In this document: positions 56,156 through 64,000 of the stretch, in pieces
Numbering within the stretch: the stretch's first letter is position 1
How the letters are laid out: each line of letters starts with the position of its first letter
NCBI GenBank assembly: GCA_030692565.1
Contig: JAUYAO010000058.1
Span: forward strand, 584,992 to 648,991
Source: Nitrospira sp.
GTDB taxonomy: Bacteria; Nitrospirota; Nitrospiria; Nitrospirales; Nitrospiraceae
Direction: 5' to 3'
DNA length: 64,000 bases
Program-made: the position numbers and the translations under genes
The notes under the pieces: model-generated
The model's input: only the letters and a program-made list of their open reading frames with translations
Told to the model about the DNA's origin: nothing
Databases searched by the model: none

Positions 56156-58945
56156 ATGAAGTCCATGTCGAAAAAACGCATCTCGCCCAACGCTGCTCCG
56201 CAGCCCATCACAACGCGGAAGGATCCACAGCCGCCTCAGACATCCGCTAAGGCACGTTCCAAGGCAAAGGGGAAGACAGCCCCGCGCGCAACATCGTTCG
56301 CTTCGATTAGTGAAGAGCAGCGGTTGGAGGAATCCCGATTGCGGACCGTATATTGGAAGCGGTGGGGGCCGTACCTGAGCGAGCGGCAATGGGGCACCGT
56401 CCGTGAAGATTATAGTCCTGACGGCACTGCCTGGGAGTTTTTCCCGCACGATCATGCCCGTTCTCGGGTGTATCGGTGGGGAGAAGACGGCCTCGGAGGC
56501 ATTTCCGACCGCCACCAAAAAATCTGCCTGGCTTTCGCCCTTTGGAATGGCCGTGATCCCATTTTGAAAGAACGTCTGTTCGGCCTCACTGGCAACGAAG
56601 GCAACCATGGGGAAGATGTCAAGGAAGCGTATTTTTATCTCGATTCCACGCCGACGCATTCCTACATGAAGTTTCTCTATAAATATCCGCAAACTGAATT
56701 CCCTTACGCCAAGCTCGTCGAAGAAAACCGGCGGCGCGGGAAACAGGATCGGGAATATGAACTCCGTGATACCGGTGTGTTCGACGACAATCGCTACTTC
56801 GATGTCTTTATCGAATATGCCAAGGCCTCCCATGAGGATATCCTGATTCTCATCACCGTCCACAATCGAGGACCGGAGGCGGCCGATCTGCACCTGCTCC
56901 CCACCCTCTGGTTCCGCAACACCTGGTCGTGGGGAGACCAGTCCTACCGTCCCATACTCAAACGGGACAACGCCTTAGGCGATGCCATGGTGATCAACGT
57001 AGATCATGAGCAATATGGTCCTCGCTGGCTGTTGTGCGATGCCACTCCTGAACTGTTGTTTGCGGAAAATGAAACCAACGTGCAGCGCTTATGGGGCATG
57101 GCGAATGCCACGCCGTACGTGAAAGACGCGTTTCACGACTATGTCATCCATGGCAAGGCGGACGCCGTCAACCCTCAGGGTGTCGGGACCAAGGCGGCCG
57201 CGCATTATCATGCCCTAATTCCTCCGGGAGAACAGGCGACCTATCGACTGCGGTTGACGAACAAGCCACCGACCGACGGGATGCAGGGAGAAGAATTCGA
57301 CAGGATCTTTGCTGCGAGAAAACAGGAAGCCGACGAATTCTATGCCGCCCGGGCGCCTCATAGCCTGTCGAAGGACGGTTGCAATATTCAGCGGCAGGCC
57401 TTTGCAGGTCTTCTATGGAGCAAGCAATTTTATCATTACGACGTGCGGACATGGCTGCGCGGCGATCCGGCCGGCCCGATTCCTCCCGAGGGACATCGTC
57501 AGGGACGAAACCGTGAGTGGCAACATTTGCATAACGAAGACATCCTCTCCATGCCGGACAAATGGGAATATCCCTGGTATGCCGCCTGGGATTTGGCCTT
57601 TCATTGCATTCCTCTGGCCCTTGTCGATCCTGATTTTGCCAAGGAACAGCTCGTCCTCCTTTTGCGCGAATGGTACATGCATCCCAACGGGCAAATTCCC
57701 GCCTATGAATGGGCCTTCGGCGATGTGAATCCTCCCGTCCATGCCTGGGCTGCCTGGCGCGTGTACAAGATCGAAAAACGCCTCCGCGGCAAGGGCGATC
57801 GCACCTTTTTGGCCCGGGTGTTTCAAAAGCTCTTGTTGAACTTCACCTGGTGGGTCAATCGCAAGGATGCGGAAGGCCGGAATATTTTCCAAGGCGGGTT
57901 CTTAGGCTTCGACAACATCGGCCTCTTCGATCGTTCCGCGCCATTGCCTATGGGCGGGCATATCGATCAGTCGGACGGCACGAGTTGGATGGGGATGTAT
58001 TGCCTGAACATGCTTGCCATCGCGCTGGAGCTGGGGCAAGAAGATCAGGCCTATGCCGATATGGCCAGCAAATTCCTGGAGCATTTCGTGCACATCTCGC
58101 ACGCCATCAACCATCGTGGCGAGGATGGGTTGTCCCTCTGGGACGAGGACGACGGATTTTACTATGACGTCCTGCATTTCCCGGATGGCCATCATCAGCA
58201 AATGAAAGTGCGGTCCATGGTCGGATTGCTCCCGCTCTTTGCCGTCGAGACTCTGGAGCCGGACGTGGTGGACGCGCTGCCGGATTTCAAGCGGCGGATG
58301 ATGTGGTTTATCGAGAATCAGCCGGAGTTCCGCCGCCACGTGAGCACCACCACGTTACCGGACGGGTCAGTGCGCCGGATGTTGTCCATCGTCGATCCGG
58401 AGCGACTCCCACGAGTGTTGCGGTACCTCTTGGATGAAGGAGAGTTTCTTTCCCCCTACGGGGTTCGCGCCCTCTCCAAATATCATCGCGACCATCCCTA
58501 CCGGCTTCACATTGATGGAACCGAGCACCGCATCGACTATGAACCGGCGGAATCGACGACGGGCCTCTTCGGAGGGAATTCGAATTGGCGAGGGCCCATC
58601 TGGTTCCCCGTGAATTATCTGTTGATCGAGTCGCTCCAGAAGTTCCATCATTTTCTCGGCGACTCGTTCACGGTCGATTGCCCGACGGACTCGGGACAAT
58701 CCCGCACCTTGTGGCAAGTGGCTGCGGAACTGTCCCGGCGCCTGAACCATATTTTCCTCCGTGATGGCACCGGTCAACGACCGGTGGATGGAGGGCTTGA
58801 CATGCTTCGCCATGACCCCTACTGGCGCGACCTCATCCAATTCCATGAATACTTTCATGGGGAGACCGGCGCAGGACTGGGAGCCAGTCATCAAACCGGG
58901 TGGACGGGGTTGGTCGCCAAATTGCTCGAACAATCGGGAGAATAA
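56156..58945 (+). CDS. GH63-like glycoside hydrolase (glucosidase or mannosylglycerate hydrolase type)
   Basis: A 929-residue protein. The first 65 residues are basic, Lys/Ser/Pro-rich and disordered. The rest has features of MGH1-type family GH63 enzymes: [26 protein letters not shown] near the start, [14 protein letters not shown] with a candidate catalytic acid Asp, [35 protein letters not shown] and the C-terminal [21 protein letters not shown] with a candidate Glu. No signal peptide, so cytoplasmic. It could release glucose from glucosylglycerate or a storage glycoside. The start is uncertain for lack of a clear ribosome-binding site. Confidence 0.8.
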   Translation: MKSMSKKRISPNAAPQPITTRKDPQPPQTSAKARSKAKGKTAPRATSFASISEEQRLEESRLRTVYWKRWGPYLSERQWGTVREDYSPDGTAWEFFPHDHARSRVYRWGEDGLGGISDRHQKICLAFALWNGRDPILKERLFGLTGNEGNHGEDVKEAYFYLDSTPTHSYMKFLYKYPQTEFPYAKLVEENRRRGKQDREYELRDTGVFDDNRYFDVFIEYAKASHEDILILITVHNRGPEAADLHLLPTLWFRNTWSWGDQSYRPILKRDNALGDAMVINVDHEQYGPRWLLCDATPELLFAENETNVQRLWGMANATPYVKDAFHDYVIHGKADAVNPQGVGTKAAAHYHALIPPGEQATYRLRLTNKPPTDGMQGEEFDRIFAARKQEADEFYAARAPHSLSKDGCNIQRQAFAGLLWSKQFYHYDVRTWLRGDPAGPIPPEGHRQGRNREWQHLHNEDILSMPDKWEYPWYAAWDLAFHCIPLALVDPDFAKEQLVLLLREWYMHPNGQIPAYEWAFGDVNPPVHAWAAWRVYKIEKRLRGKGDRTFLARVFQKLLLNFTWWVNRKDAEGRNIFQGGFLGFDNIGLFDRSAPLPMGGHIDQSDGTSWMGMYCLNMLAIALELGQEDQAYADMASKFLEHFVHISHAINHRGEDGLSLWDEDDGFYYDVLHFPDGHHQQMKVRSMVGLLPLFAVETLEPDVVDALPDFKRRMMWFIENQPEFRRHVSTTTLPDGSVRRMLSIVDPERLPRVLRYLLDEGEFLSPYGVRALSKYHRDHPYRLHIDGTEHRIDYEPAESTTGLFGGNSNWRGPIWFPVNYLLIESLQKFHHFLGDSFTVDCPTDSGQSRTLWQVAAELSRRLNHIFLRDGTGQRPVDGGLDMLRHDPYWRDLIQFHEYFHGETGAGLGASHQTGWTGLVAKLLEQSGE

Positions 58946-59823
58946 TGGAAGACCGCCTGACGGCGCCCAGCCCTGTGCGCTCACTGAGGGGCGCGTCATG
59001 GGGCCAGCGCTGGAACGGTGCGAGAAGCGGAATGCGGGACGCGCTTAGACGCCACTGGCCGGAATATCTTATGGAAGCAGCCGGGCTGGGACTGTTCATG
59101 CTGTCTGCCGTCGTGTTTGCGACCGTGATGGAGCATCCTTCGTCGCCTGTTCGGGCCGCCATCGATAATCCGTTGTATCGCCGCATTCCCATGGGCCTGG
59201 CGATGGGGCTCACGGCTATCGGCATTATCTACTCGCCGTGGGGCAAGCGGTCTGGCGCGCACATCAATCCGGCAGTCACACTGACATTTTATCGATTGGG
59301 AAAGATGACGCGGTGGGACGCCATCTTGTATGTCCTGGCTCAGTGTGCGGGCGGCCTCGTGGGCGTGGGACTGCCCGCATTGTTTATCGGCAACTACATG
59401 GCGCACCCTTCCGTGAATTACGTCGTCACCGTCCCGGGGGACAGTGGAGTGGTTGTCGCCTTCATGGCGGAACTTGCGATCGCCTTTATCCTCATGGTTG
59501 TCCTATTGATAGCCATGAATCACGATCGTTTGGCTCCCTTGACGGGACTCTTTGCCGGCCTATTAGTGGCGGCCTACGTCATCGTCGAAGCCCCCTTCTC
59601 GGGGTTTGGCATGAATCCGGCGAGAACGTTCGCGTCAGCGCTGCCGGCGTGGCAATGGACCGGATTTTGGCTGTACATGATTGCGCCCCCCGCGGGCATG
59701 CTTCTGGCCGCGGAGTTGTATGTGCGGATCAAGGGGCTTGGCGCAGTGATCTGCGCCAAGCTGCACCACAGCCATGCCACGCGATGCATTTTCCACTGTG
59801 GCTATACGGCGGTCCTGACGTGA
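58945..59823 (+). CDS. Aquaporin/glycerol-facilitator family channel
   Basis: A 292-residue MIP protein. Both NPA boxes are present: SGAHINPAVTL near 107 and GMNPARTFASAL near 218, each in a half-helix, with six membrane segments. The N-terminus has about 40 cytoplasmic residues. Its ATG overlaps the glycosidase stop (TAATG). It may pass water, glycerol or other small polyols released by the preceding hydrolase; the narrow-pore residues cannot be judged by eye. Confidence 0.88.
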   Translation: MEDRLTAPSPVRSLRGASWGQRWNGARSGMRDALRRHWPEYLMEAAGLGLFMLSAVVFATVMEHPSSPVRAAIDNPLYRRIPMGLAMGLTAIGIIYSPWGKRSGAHINPAVTLTFYRLGKMTRWDAILYVLAQCAGGLVGVGLPALFIGNYMAHPSVNYVVTVPGDSGVVVAFMAELAIAFILMVVLLIAMNHDRLAPLTGLFAGLLVAAYVIVEAPFSGFGMNPARTFASALPAWQWTGFWLYMIAPPAGMLLAAELYVRIKGLGAVICAKLHHSHATRCIFHCGYTAVLT

Positions 59824-59855
59824 AGGTACGAGATACAGTCCAGTGAGGTGTGTCT

Positions 59856-61415
59856 ATGTCGAGCGACCATCATTATGACGTCATCATCATTGGCACGGGC
59901 GCAGGCGGCGGGACGCTGGCCCATCATATGGCCTTCTCCGGCAAACGTATCCTGCTTCTAGAGCGAGGCGGATACCTGCCACGCGAAAAAGACAATTGGG
60001 ACTCGAGGTCTGTCTTCGTAGAGAATCGGTACAAGGCGACTTGTAACTGGGAAGATAAAGAGGGAGAGATATTCCATCCGGGGATTCATTATTATGTTGG
60101 TGGCAATACCAAAGTGTACGGCGCCGCCTTGCTGCGCTTTCGCAAGGAAGATTTCGGAGCGATTCGGCATCATGGTGGGATCTCACCAGCCTGGCCGATT
60201 GCCTATGAGGATCTCGAACCCTACTACACCAAGGCCGAGCACCTCTATCAGGTTCATGGCGAGCATGGCATCGATCCGACCGGCCCGCCAGTCAGCGCAC
60301 AGTACCGCTACCCACCCGTAAAACATGAGCCACGGATTCAGGAATTACATGATGACTTGAAGCGGATGGGACACCACCCTTTTCCCCTTCCCTTGGGGAT
60401 TCGCTTGAATGAAGACCGCCCAGATGCGAGTCCCTGTATTCGGTGCAACACCTGCGATGGTTACCCCTGTTTGGTGAACGCCAAATCCGATGCGCAAATT
60501 ACGTGCGTCGACCCGGCGTTGACTCATTCCACGGTGACCCTCTTGACGCATGCCTATGTATCCCGGTTGGAGGTCAGTCCTTCCGGGCGGGAAATCACAA
60601 AGGTGCATGTGACTCGTGATGGAGCGTCTGAGGAATATACGGCGGGCATTGTGGTGGTGTCCTGCGGGGCCATCAACTCAGCGGCACTCCTCTTGCGGTC
60701 GGCGAACGACAAGCATCCAAGGGGTATGGCTAACTCCTCGGACGCGGTAGGACGTTTTTATATGTGCCATAACAACAGCGCACTCCTAGCGTTGTCGAAA
60801 CACGAGAATCCCACTGTGTTTCAAAAAACTCTGGCGATCAACGACTTCTACTTTCGCGCCGACGATTGGGATTACCCACTCGGGCACATACAGATGCTTG
60901 GGAAATCTGACCTCGAACAGCTACGCTCCGGCGCTCCGGCGTTCGCGCCTGGAATGGTGCTGGATCAGATGGCCAAACATTCCATCGACTTCTGGCTGAC
61001 CTCTGAGGACCTTCCGGACCCCGATAACCGTGTCCTGCTGAACAAGCAAGGTGAGATCTCCCTGCATTACACGGTGAACAACGATGAAGGCCACGCACGG
61101 CTTACGGCCAAACTGAAAGATATGCTGAGCGCACTCGGTTGCGAGAAGCACCTGATCCCGACGTCACTCTACTTAGGCAAGAGAATTCCGCTCGCAGGGA
61201 CGGCGCATCAGAACGGAACGATCCGGTTCGGGACCGATCCCAAAACGTCGGCCCTGGATGTGAACTGCAAGGCGCACGATCTGGACAATTTATACGTGGT
61301 GGATGGCAGTTTCTTCGTGTCCAGCACCGCAGTGAACCCTTCCTTGACGATCATGGCGAATGCCATGCGGGTGGGAGATCACATCTTGGAGAGGCTTGGA
61401 GCTCACCTGCCATGA
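59856..61415 (+). CDS. GMC-family FAD oxidoreductase
   Basis: A 519-residue flavoprotein. The ADP-binding motif is DVIIIGTGAGGGTLAHHMA near residue 10, the GMC signature-like region YVGGNTKVYGAALLRFR follows, and the C-terminal block DNLYVVDGSFFVSSTAVNPSLTIMANA is typical. A Cys-rich stretch CIRCNTCDGYPC lies near residue 195. The GMC subgroup to which it is closest oxidises sugars or alcohols. It may act on glucose or polyol released in this block. GAGG precedes the ATG at 59856. No signal peptide. Confidence 0.85.
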   Translation: MSSDHHYDVIIIGTGAGGGTLAHHMAFSGKRILLLERGGYLPREKDNWDSRSVFVENRYKATCNWEDKEGEIFHPGIHYYVGGNTKVYGAALLRFRKEDFGAIRHHGGISPAWPIAYEDLEPYYTKAEHLYQVHGEHGIDPTGPPVSAQYRYPPVKHEPRIQELHDDLKRMGHHPFPLPLGIRLNEDRPDASPCIRCNTCDGYPCLVNAKSDAQITCVDPALTHSTVTLLTHAYVSRLEVSPSGREITKVHVTRDGASEEYTAGIVVVSCGAINSAALLLRSANDKHPRGMANSSDAVGRFYMCHNNSALLALSKHENPTVFQKTLAINDFYFRADDWDYPLGHIQMLGKSDLEQLRSGAPAFAPGMVLDQMAKHSIDFWLTSEDLPDPDNRVLLNKQGEISLHYTVNNDEGHARLTAKLKDMLSALGCEKHLIPTSLYLGKRIPLAGTAHQNGTIRFGTDPKTSALDVNCKAHDLDNLYVVDGSFFVSSTAVNPSLTIMANAMRVGDHILERLGAHLP

Positions 61416-61517
61416 CGCTCCCCCCAGCCGGCTGCAGGATGTTCGATGAAAGAGAATAACCGTTCCCCCAGCAGGACTATCGTGAGAAGTGACATACATA
61501 ACAGAGGTCGCCTTGCT

Positions 61518-61607
61518 ATGCGGTACAAATTTGGCGGCCCTGTCGAATTGGCTCGCGACTCAAGAAGGGCGATAGTGCGTCGAGGGGGAGGGCGAACTTC
61601 GGACTAA
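61518..61607 (+). other. Possible vestigial 3' end of a second gnd-like gene
   Basis: MRYKFGGPVELAR in an open stretch matches the C-terminus [13 protein letters not shown] of the intact gnd at 10 of 13 positions. No upstream gnd sequence precedes it, and the frame ends after RTSD. It suggests a leftover of a duplicated or rearranged gnd. Confidence 0.4.
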
Positions 61608-61665
61608 GGGGATGGGCTGGAGATAAGCTGATAGGATGCCGGTCGAGTGGGGTGCGAAAACCAGT

Positions 61666-62367
61666 TCAGCCGAGGAGCCTGGACAACCCCTTCTCGCTCA
61701 GAATGGTAATCGTCCTGCCATCCATTTGAATGAGGCCGTCGTCTCTGAATTGTCCCATGGTGGTGCTGACGGTTTCACGGCTGCAGCCGATCAGATTGGC
61801 CATTTCCTGGTGGGTCAACTTTACTTTGAGACGGACACCTTGCTTGTCCGCAGCTCCTTCGGTTTTGCCCAGCTCCGAGAGCAAGTGGGCCAGACGAGCT
61901 GGCACCTCGCGAAAGACGAGATCTTCAACGCGGCTCTGGATTTTCTTGAGCCGCAGGCCGATCAGCTTGGTTAGTTTGATCGTCACGTTGGGATGCATGG
62001 CCAAGTACTGATCGAAATCCTTCCGTGGAATCACACAAATGAGCGCATCATCGAGAGTCTCGGCCGATGTCGAGCGAGGAGCGTCTTGCAGCACGTCGAG
62101 TTCTCCAAAGACATCTCCCGCCTCTAAGATCTCGAAGGTCACTTCTTTTCCGTTGGGCGCCGTGTTGGCAATTTTCACGCGCCCTCGCTTGAGGAGGTAC
62201 ACACTGCTGCTCGGGTCTCCAGGAAGGTACAAGGGCTGCCGCTTCTTGACCTCCTCCATGCGAGTGATCTTTTCCATCTCCTGCATCTCAGATGGAGAAA
62301 TCCCGTCGAACAAATGAATGTGCTTGAGGTACCAGAGTTTGTTCGGGATGATTTGCGAATGGTCCAT
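61666..62367 (-). CDS. Crp/Fnr-family transcriptional regulator
   Basis: A 233-residue regulator. The cyclic-nucleotide-binding-type beta-roll covers about 20-140 (GDPSSSVYLLKRGRVKI, GELDVLQDAPRSTSAE), followed by a long dimer helix and a winged helix with HQEMANLIGCSRETVSTTMGQF. There is no N-terminal Cys cluster, so not an FNR-type iron-sulfur sensor. The effector is unknown. It lies convergent with the sugar-oxidation block on the minus strand; regulation of that block is only a guess from proximity. Confidence 0.9.
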   Translation of the reverse strand: MDHSQIIPNKLWYLKHIHLFDGISPSEMQEMEKITRMEEVKKRQPLYLPGDPSSSVYLLKRGRVKIANTAPNGKEVTFEILEAGDVFGELDVLQDAPRSTSAETLDDALICVIPRKDFDQYLAMHPNVTIKLTKLIGLRLKKIQSRVEDLVFREVPARLAHLLSELGKTEGAADKQGVRLKVKLTHQEMANLIGCSRETVSTTMGQFRDDGLIQMDGRTITILSEKGLSRLLG

Positions 62368-62547
62368 AGAGTCAACTCACGTGAGGAGTCCCTAGGTTAC
62401 TCAGGCAGGCACGGTAAAGCAATAGGTCTGTCCCGTCGGAGGTGAGTGGAAGACCATGGCTTCAGGGGTGTGCACATAAGCCGCGCCTCATGCTCCCTGA
62501 GTGTCGGCAGAGGCAGCGATCTTCTATCTACATAAAGAAAGGCCACG

Positions 62548-62571
62548 GAACTGTAAGGTGGCTTACAGTTC
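62548..62571. promoter_or_regulatory. Perfect 10-base inverted repeat upstream of an exported-protein gene
   Basis: GAACTGTAAG and CTTACAGTTC pair perfectly over a GTGG loop. It lies 66 bases before the start of the next plus-strand gene, between it and the divergent Crp/Fnr gene. It may be an operator or a leader hairpin. Confidence 0.55.
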
Positions 62572-62636
62572 TGGTGAACCTACTGCGGCATGGCTTCCCC
62601 GGTTATGAGGGTGGGGAACGGATTAGGAAAGAGTAA

Positions 62637-63179
62637 ATGATGAGTAGGCCTATGATAATCGGGTTGCTGGTGCTTGCCGGCGTCAGTCTGCTGGGCGCTG
62701 GCCGAGCGTTTTCCCAAGAACGCACCATCCAGGCATCCCCCGCGATGACGATGGGAATCCTGCAGGGGATTCTCAATGAGACGGTAGGGGATCTTAGGGG
62801 AGAGAGCGGCCAATGGCGATTCACCTATGCTGGTGTTGAGATGGCGTTGCTCGCCAGCTTGCCGCACGACCGCATGCGGATCGTCGCGCCGATCGGACCG
62901 GAGGCCCAACTGACGGACCAGCAGCGGAAGCGGATGCTGGATGCCAACTTCCACTCCGCGCTGGATGTGCGCTACGCGACGAGCAATGGCCTCGTCTATG
63001 CGGCCTATATTCATCCCCTGTCGCCCCTCCGTCGAGAAGAGGTGCAATCGGCTCTGCGGCAGGTGGCCGAACTCGTGAAGACATTCGGAAGCACCTATTC
63101 CAGCGGCGAACTCTCGTTCGGACAAGCACGCCCTTCAGCCCCTCGGGCACCTCGAACGCAGCAGTCACCCGTCTATTAA
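62637..63179 (+). CDS. Exported protein resembling CesT-like chaperone folds
   Basis: A 180-residue protein with a signal peptide (ending RAFSQERT). The mature part (MGILQGILNE, RMRIVAPIGPEAQLTDQQRKRMLDANFHSALDVRYATSNGLVYAAYIHP) has the alpha-beta-beta-alpha-beta layout of CesT/YbjN-type folds. A secreted version of this fold is unusual. The C-terminal tail is Pro/Ala-rich. Function unknown. The start could be the ATG at 62637 or the next codon. Confidence 0.6.
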   Translation: MMSRPMIIGLLVLAGVSLLGAGRAFSQERTIQASPAMTMGILQGILNETVGDLRGESGQWRFTYAGVEMALLASLPHDRMRIVAPIGPEAQLTDQQRKRMLDANFHSALDVRYATSNGLVYAAYIHPLSPLRREEVQSALRQVAELVKTFGSTYSSGELSFGQARPSAPRAPRTQQSPVY

Positions 63180-63272
63180 CCTTCCCTATCGGTGATGATA
63201 GCGGAGGCGGCATCCATTCCGATACAATCACCGCATGCTGTTTACCCCTCTCTTTCACGGAGGACGCAGGCC

Positions 63273-63887
63273 TTGCCCACACAGGCTCATCGATTCAAGA
63301 AACGAATAGTCTTCGCGTCGCTCGCATGTCTCGTGATCCTCGTGATTGCGAGCCTCGTCTGGCTTACAAATCGTTACAGCGCCAGGACTCCGCAAGCTGT
63401 TGCCCTTACGGCATTCTCGAAAGACGCCTATCCCGAAAATCCGGAGAAGACGAGCCAGGTCTTCGGCACGTATTCTCACCGGCAATTGATTGTCGAACAA
63501 CTCGACGGCACCCGCTTTCGCATTCGTCTGGAACCCGCCACGCCGCAGGCTGCGGCCATCGAGCTCACCGATGTCGATCTCGCGCATTTCGTTGCGGCAG
63601 TTCCCCCTTGGGCCAAAAGCGACATGGATTTGACGAAAATCGGGTTGATCGACCGAGAATGGAACCGGCAACAGGTCCGATTCACTCGACCCTCACCCCA
63701 TCTTGACGTACGCGAAGGCGGAGACGGGTTCGAGCAGCGGGCACTGACCCGTGTGGATCTCGCTCGCAACTGTTTGAACGCGGGCTTGTGGGAACTCTTG
63801 CTCTTCACGACAGAGGATGGCGAAGAGCGGGTCTACGAGCACCTCTGGTTCACGTTCCCGCTAGGAGCCTGTCCGAGTAATGGCTGA
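63273..63887 (+). CDS. Single-pass membrane protein, unknown
   Basis: A 204-residue protein if started at the TTG at 63273, which has GGAGG nine bases upstream; the frame stays open upstream to a GTG at 63192, adding 27 residues. One transmembrane helix (about 10-32) is followed by an extracytoplasmic domain with paired aromatic and acidic residues and a C-terminal VYEHLWFTFPLGAC end. I do not recognise the family. Confidence 0.55.
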   Translation: MPTQAHRFKKRIVFASLACLVILVIASLVWLTNRYSARTPQAVALTAFSKDAYPENPEKTSQVFGTYSHRQLIVEQLDGTRFRIRLEPATPQAAAIELTDVDLAHFVAAVPPWAKSDMDLTKIGLIDREWNRQQVRFTRPSPHLDVREGGDGFEQRALTRVDLARNCLNAGLWELLLFTTEDGEERVYEHLWFTFPLGACPSNG

Positions 63888-63909
63888 CCATGCGTGACAA
63901 GACGTAGAT

Positions 63910-64000
63910 TCACGGCAGGACCAGCAGCGATTCGGTCCGCCGCCGAAGGGTGTGGCCGATACGTGTGCCAATGAGTGGAATTGTGATCGGTTTGGGGGGA
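63910..64000 (-). CDS. C-terminal end of an unidentified protein (cut by window edge)
   Basis: On the minus strand 30 codons (LIGTRIGHTLRRRTESLLVLP) run from the window edge to a TGA. The ending GHTLRRRTESLLVLP resembles the last helix and strand of universal stress proteins, but it is too short to call. It is convergent with the preceding membrane-protein gene. Confidence 0.4.
   Translation of the reverse strand, partial: PPKPITIPLIGTRIGHTLRRRTESLLVLP

Overview
The window is a G+C-rich, gene-dense bacterial chromosome segment from a Gram-negative organism: it encodes lipoproteins, outer-membrane beta-barrels, MlaA, a PagL-like lipid A deacylase and an AsmA protein. The mix of housekeeping and sugar genes looks most like a Nitrospira-type (Nitrospirota) chromosome, but this is an impression from protein similarity and no taxonomic marker such as 16S rRNA is present. 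No CRISPR array, complete insertion sequence or prophage was seen.

Layout. 1-8.7 kb is housekeeping: the start of argB, xerC, trmFO, tRNA-Val, two lipoprotein genes, then a minus-strand block tRNA-Ser, ffs (SRP RNA), dnaX, ybaB, recR and a DksA-like gene. 8.4-11.5 kb is a small accessory patch: a duplicated tRNA-Ser 3' end, REP-like inverted repeats, an exported orphan, and a DUF433/DUF5615 toxin-antitoxin pair lying between two copies of a broken RHS/IPT gene. 11.5-19.1 kb holds asmA-like, an MscS channel and the F1 part of ATP synthase (atpHAGDC) without any F0 gene; a long palindrome separates atpD and atpC. 19.3-32.7 kb holds PilZ, RluD, GNAT, a zinc/manganese-type ABC importer, anmK, a GGDEF response regulator, a lytic transglycosylase and several unknown small proteins. 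33-34.1 kb is a gene-poor stretch with clustered GTAAAC/GTTTAC motifs.

34.1-44.5 kb is envelope and redox related: a tightly overlapping operon (thioredoxin-like, AhpD-like, DUF3179, AhpD-like), PagL-like, TPR and porin-like proteins, a TVP38-type membrane protein, a CMD protein and MlaA.

44.6-61.4 kb is the most coherent system: a run of plus-strand genes for hexose phosphate and glucose oxidation (mannose-1-phosphate guanylyltransferase, transketolase, a transaldolase-phosphoglucose isomerase fusion, glucose-6-phosphate dehydrogenase, a ROK/polyphosphate glucokinase-like enzyme, a HAD protein, 6-phosphogluconate dehydrogenase, an archaeal-type glucose dehydrogenase, a GH63-like glucosidase, an aquaporin and a GMC oxidoreductase). 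Read together they suggest release of glucose from a storage or compatible-solute glucoside, then its phosphorylation and oxidation through the oxidative pentose phosphate pathway for NADPH, with a direct dehydrogenase branch. 61.6-64 kb holds a Crp/Fnr regulator and unknown secreted or membrane proteins.

Three otherwise well-preserved genes between 35 and 48 kb (DUF3179, a DMT transporter, transketolase) are each interrupted by a small lesion: one in-frame stop and two frameshifts. This is either sequence error or recent inactivation and should be checked before the region is interpreted metabolically.
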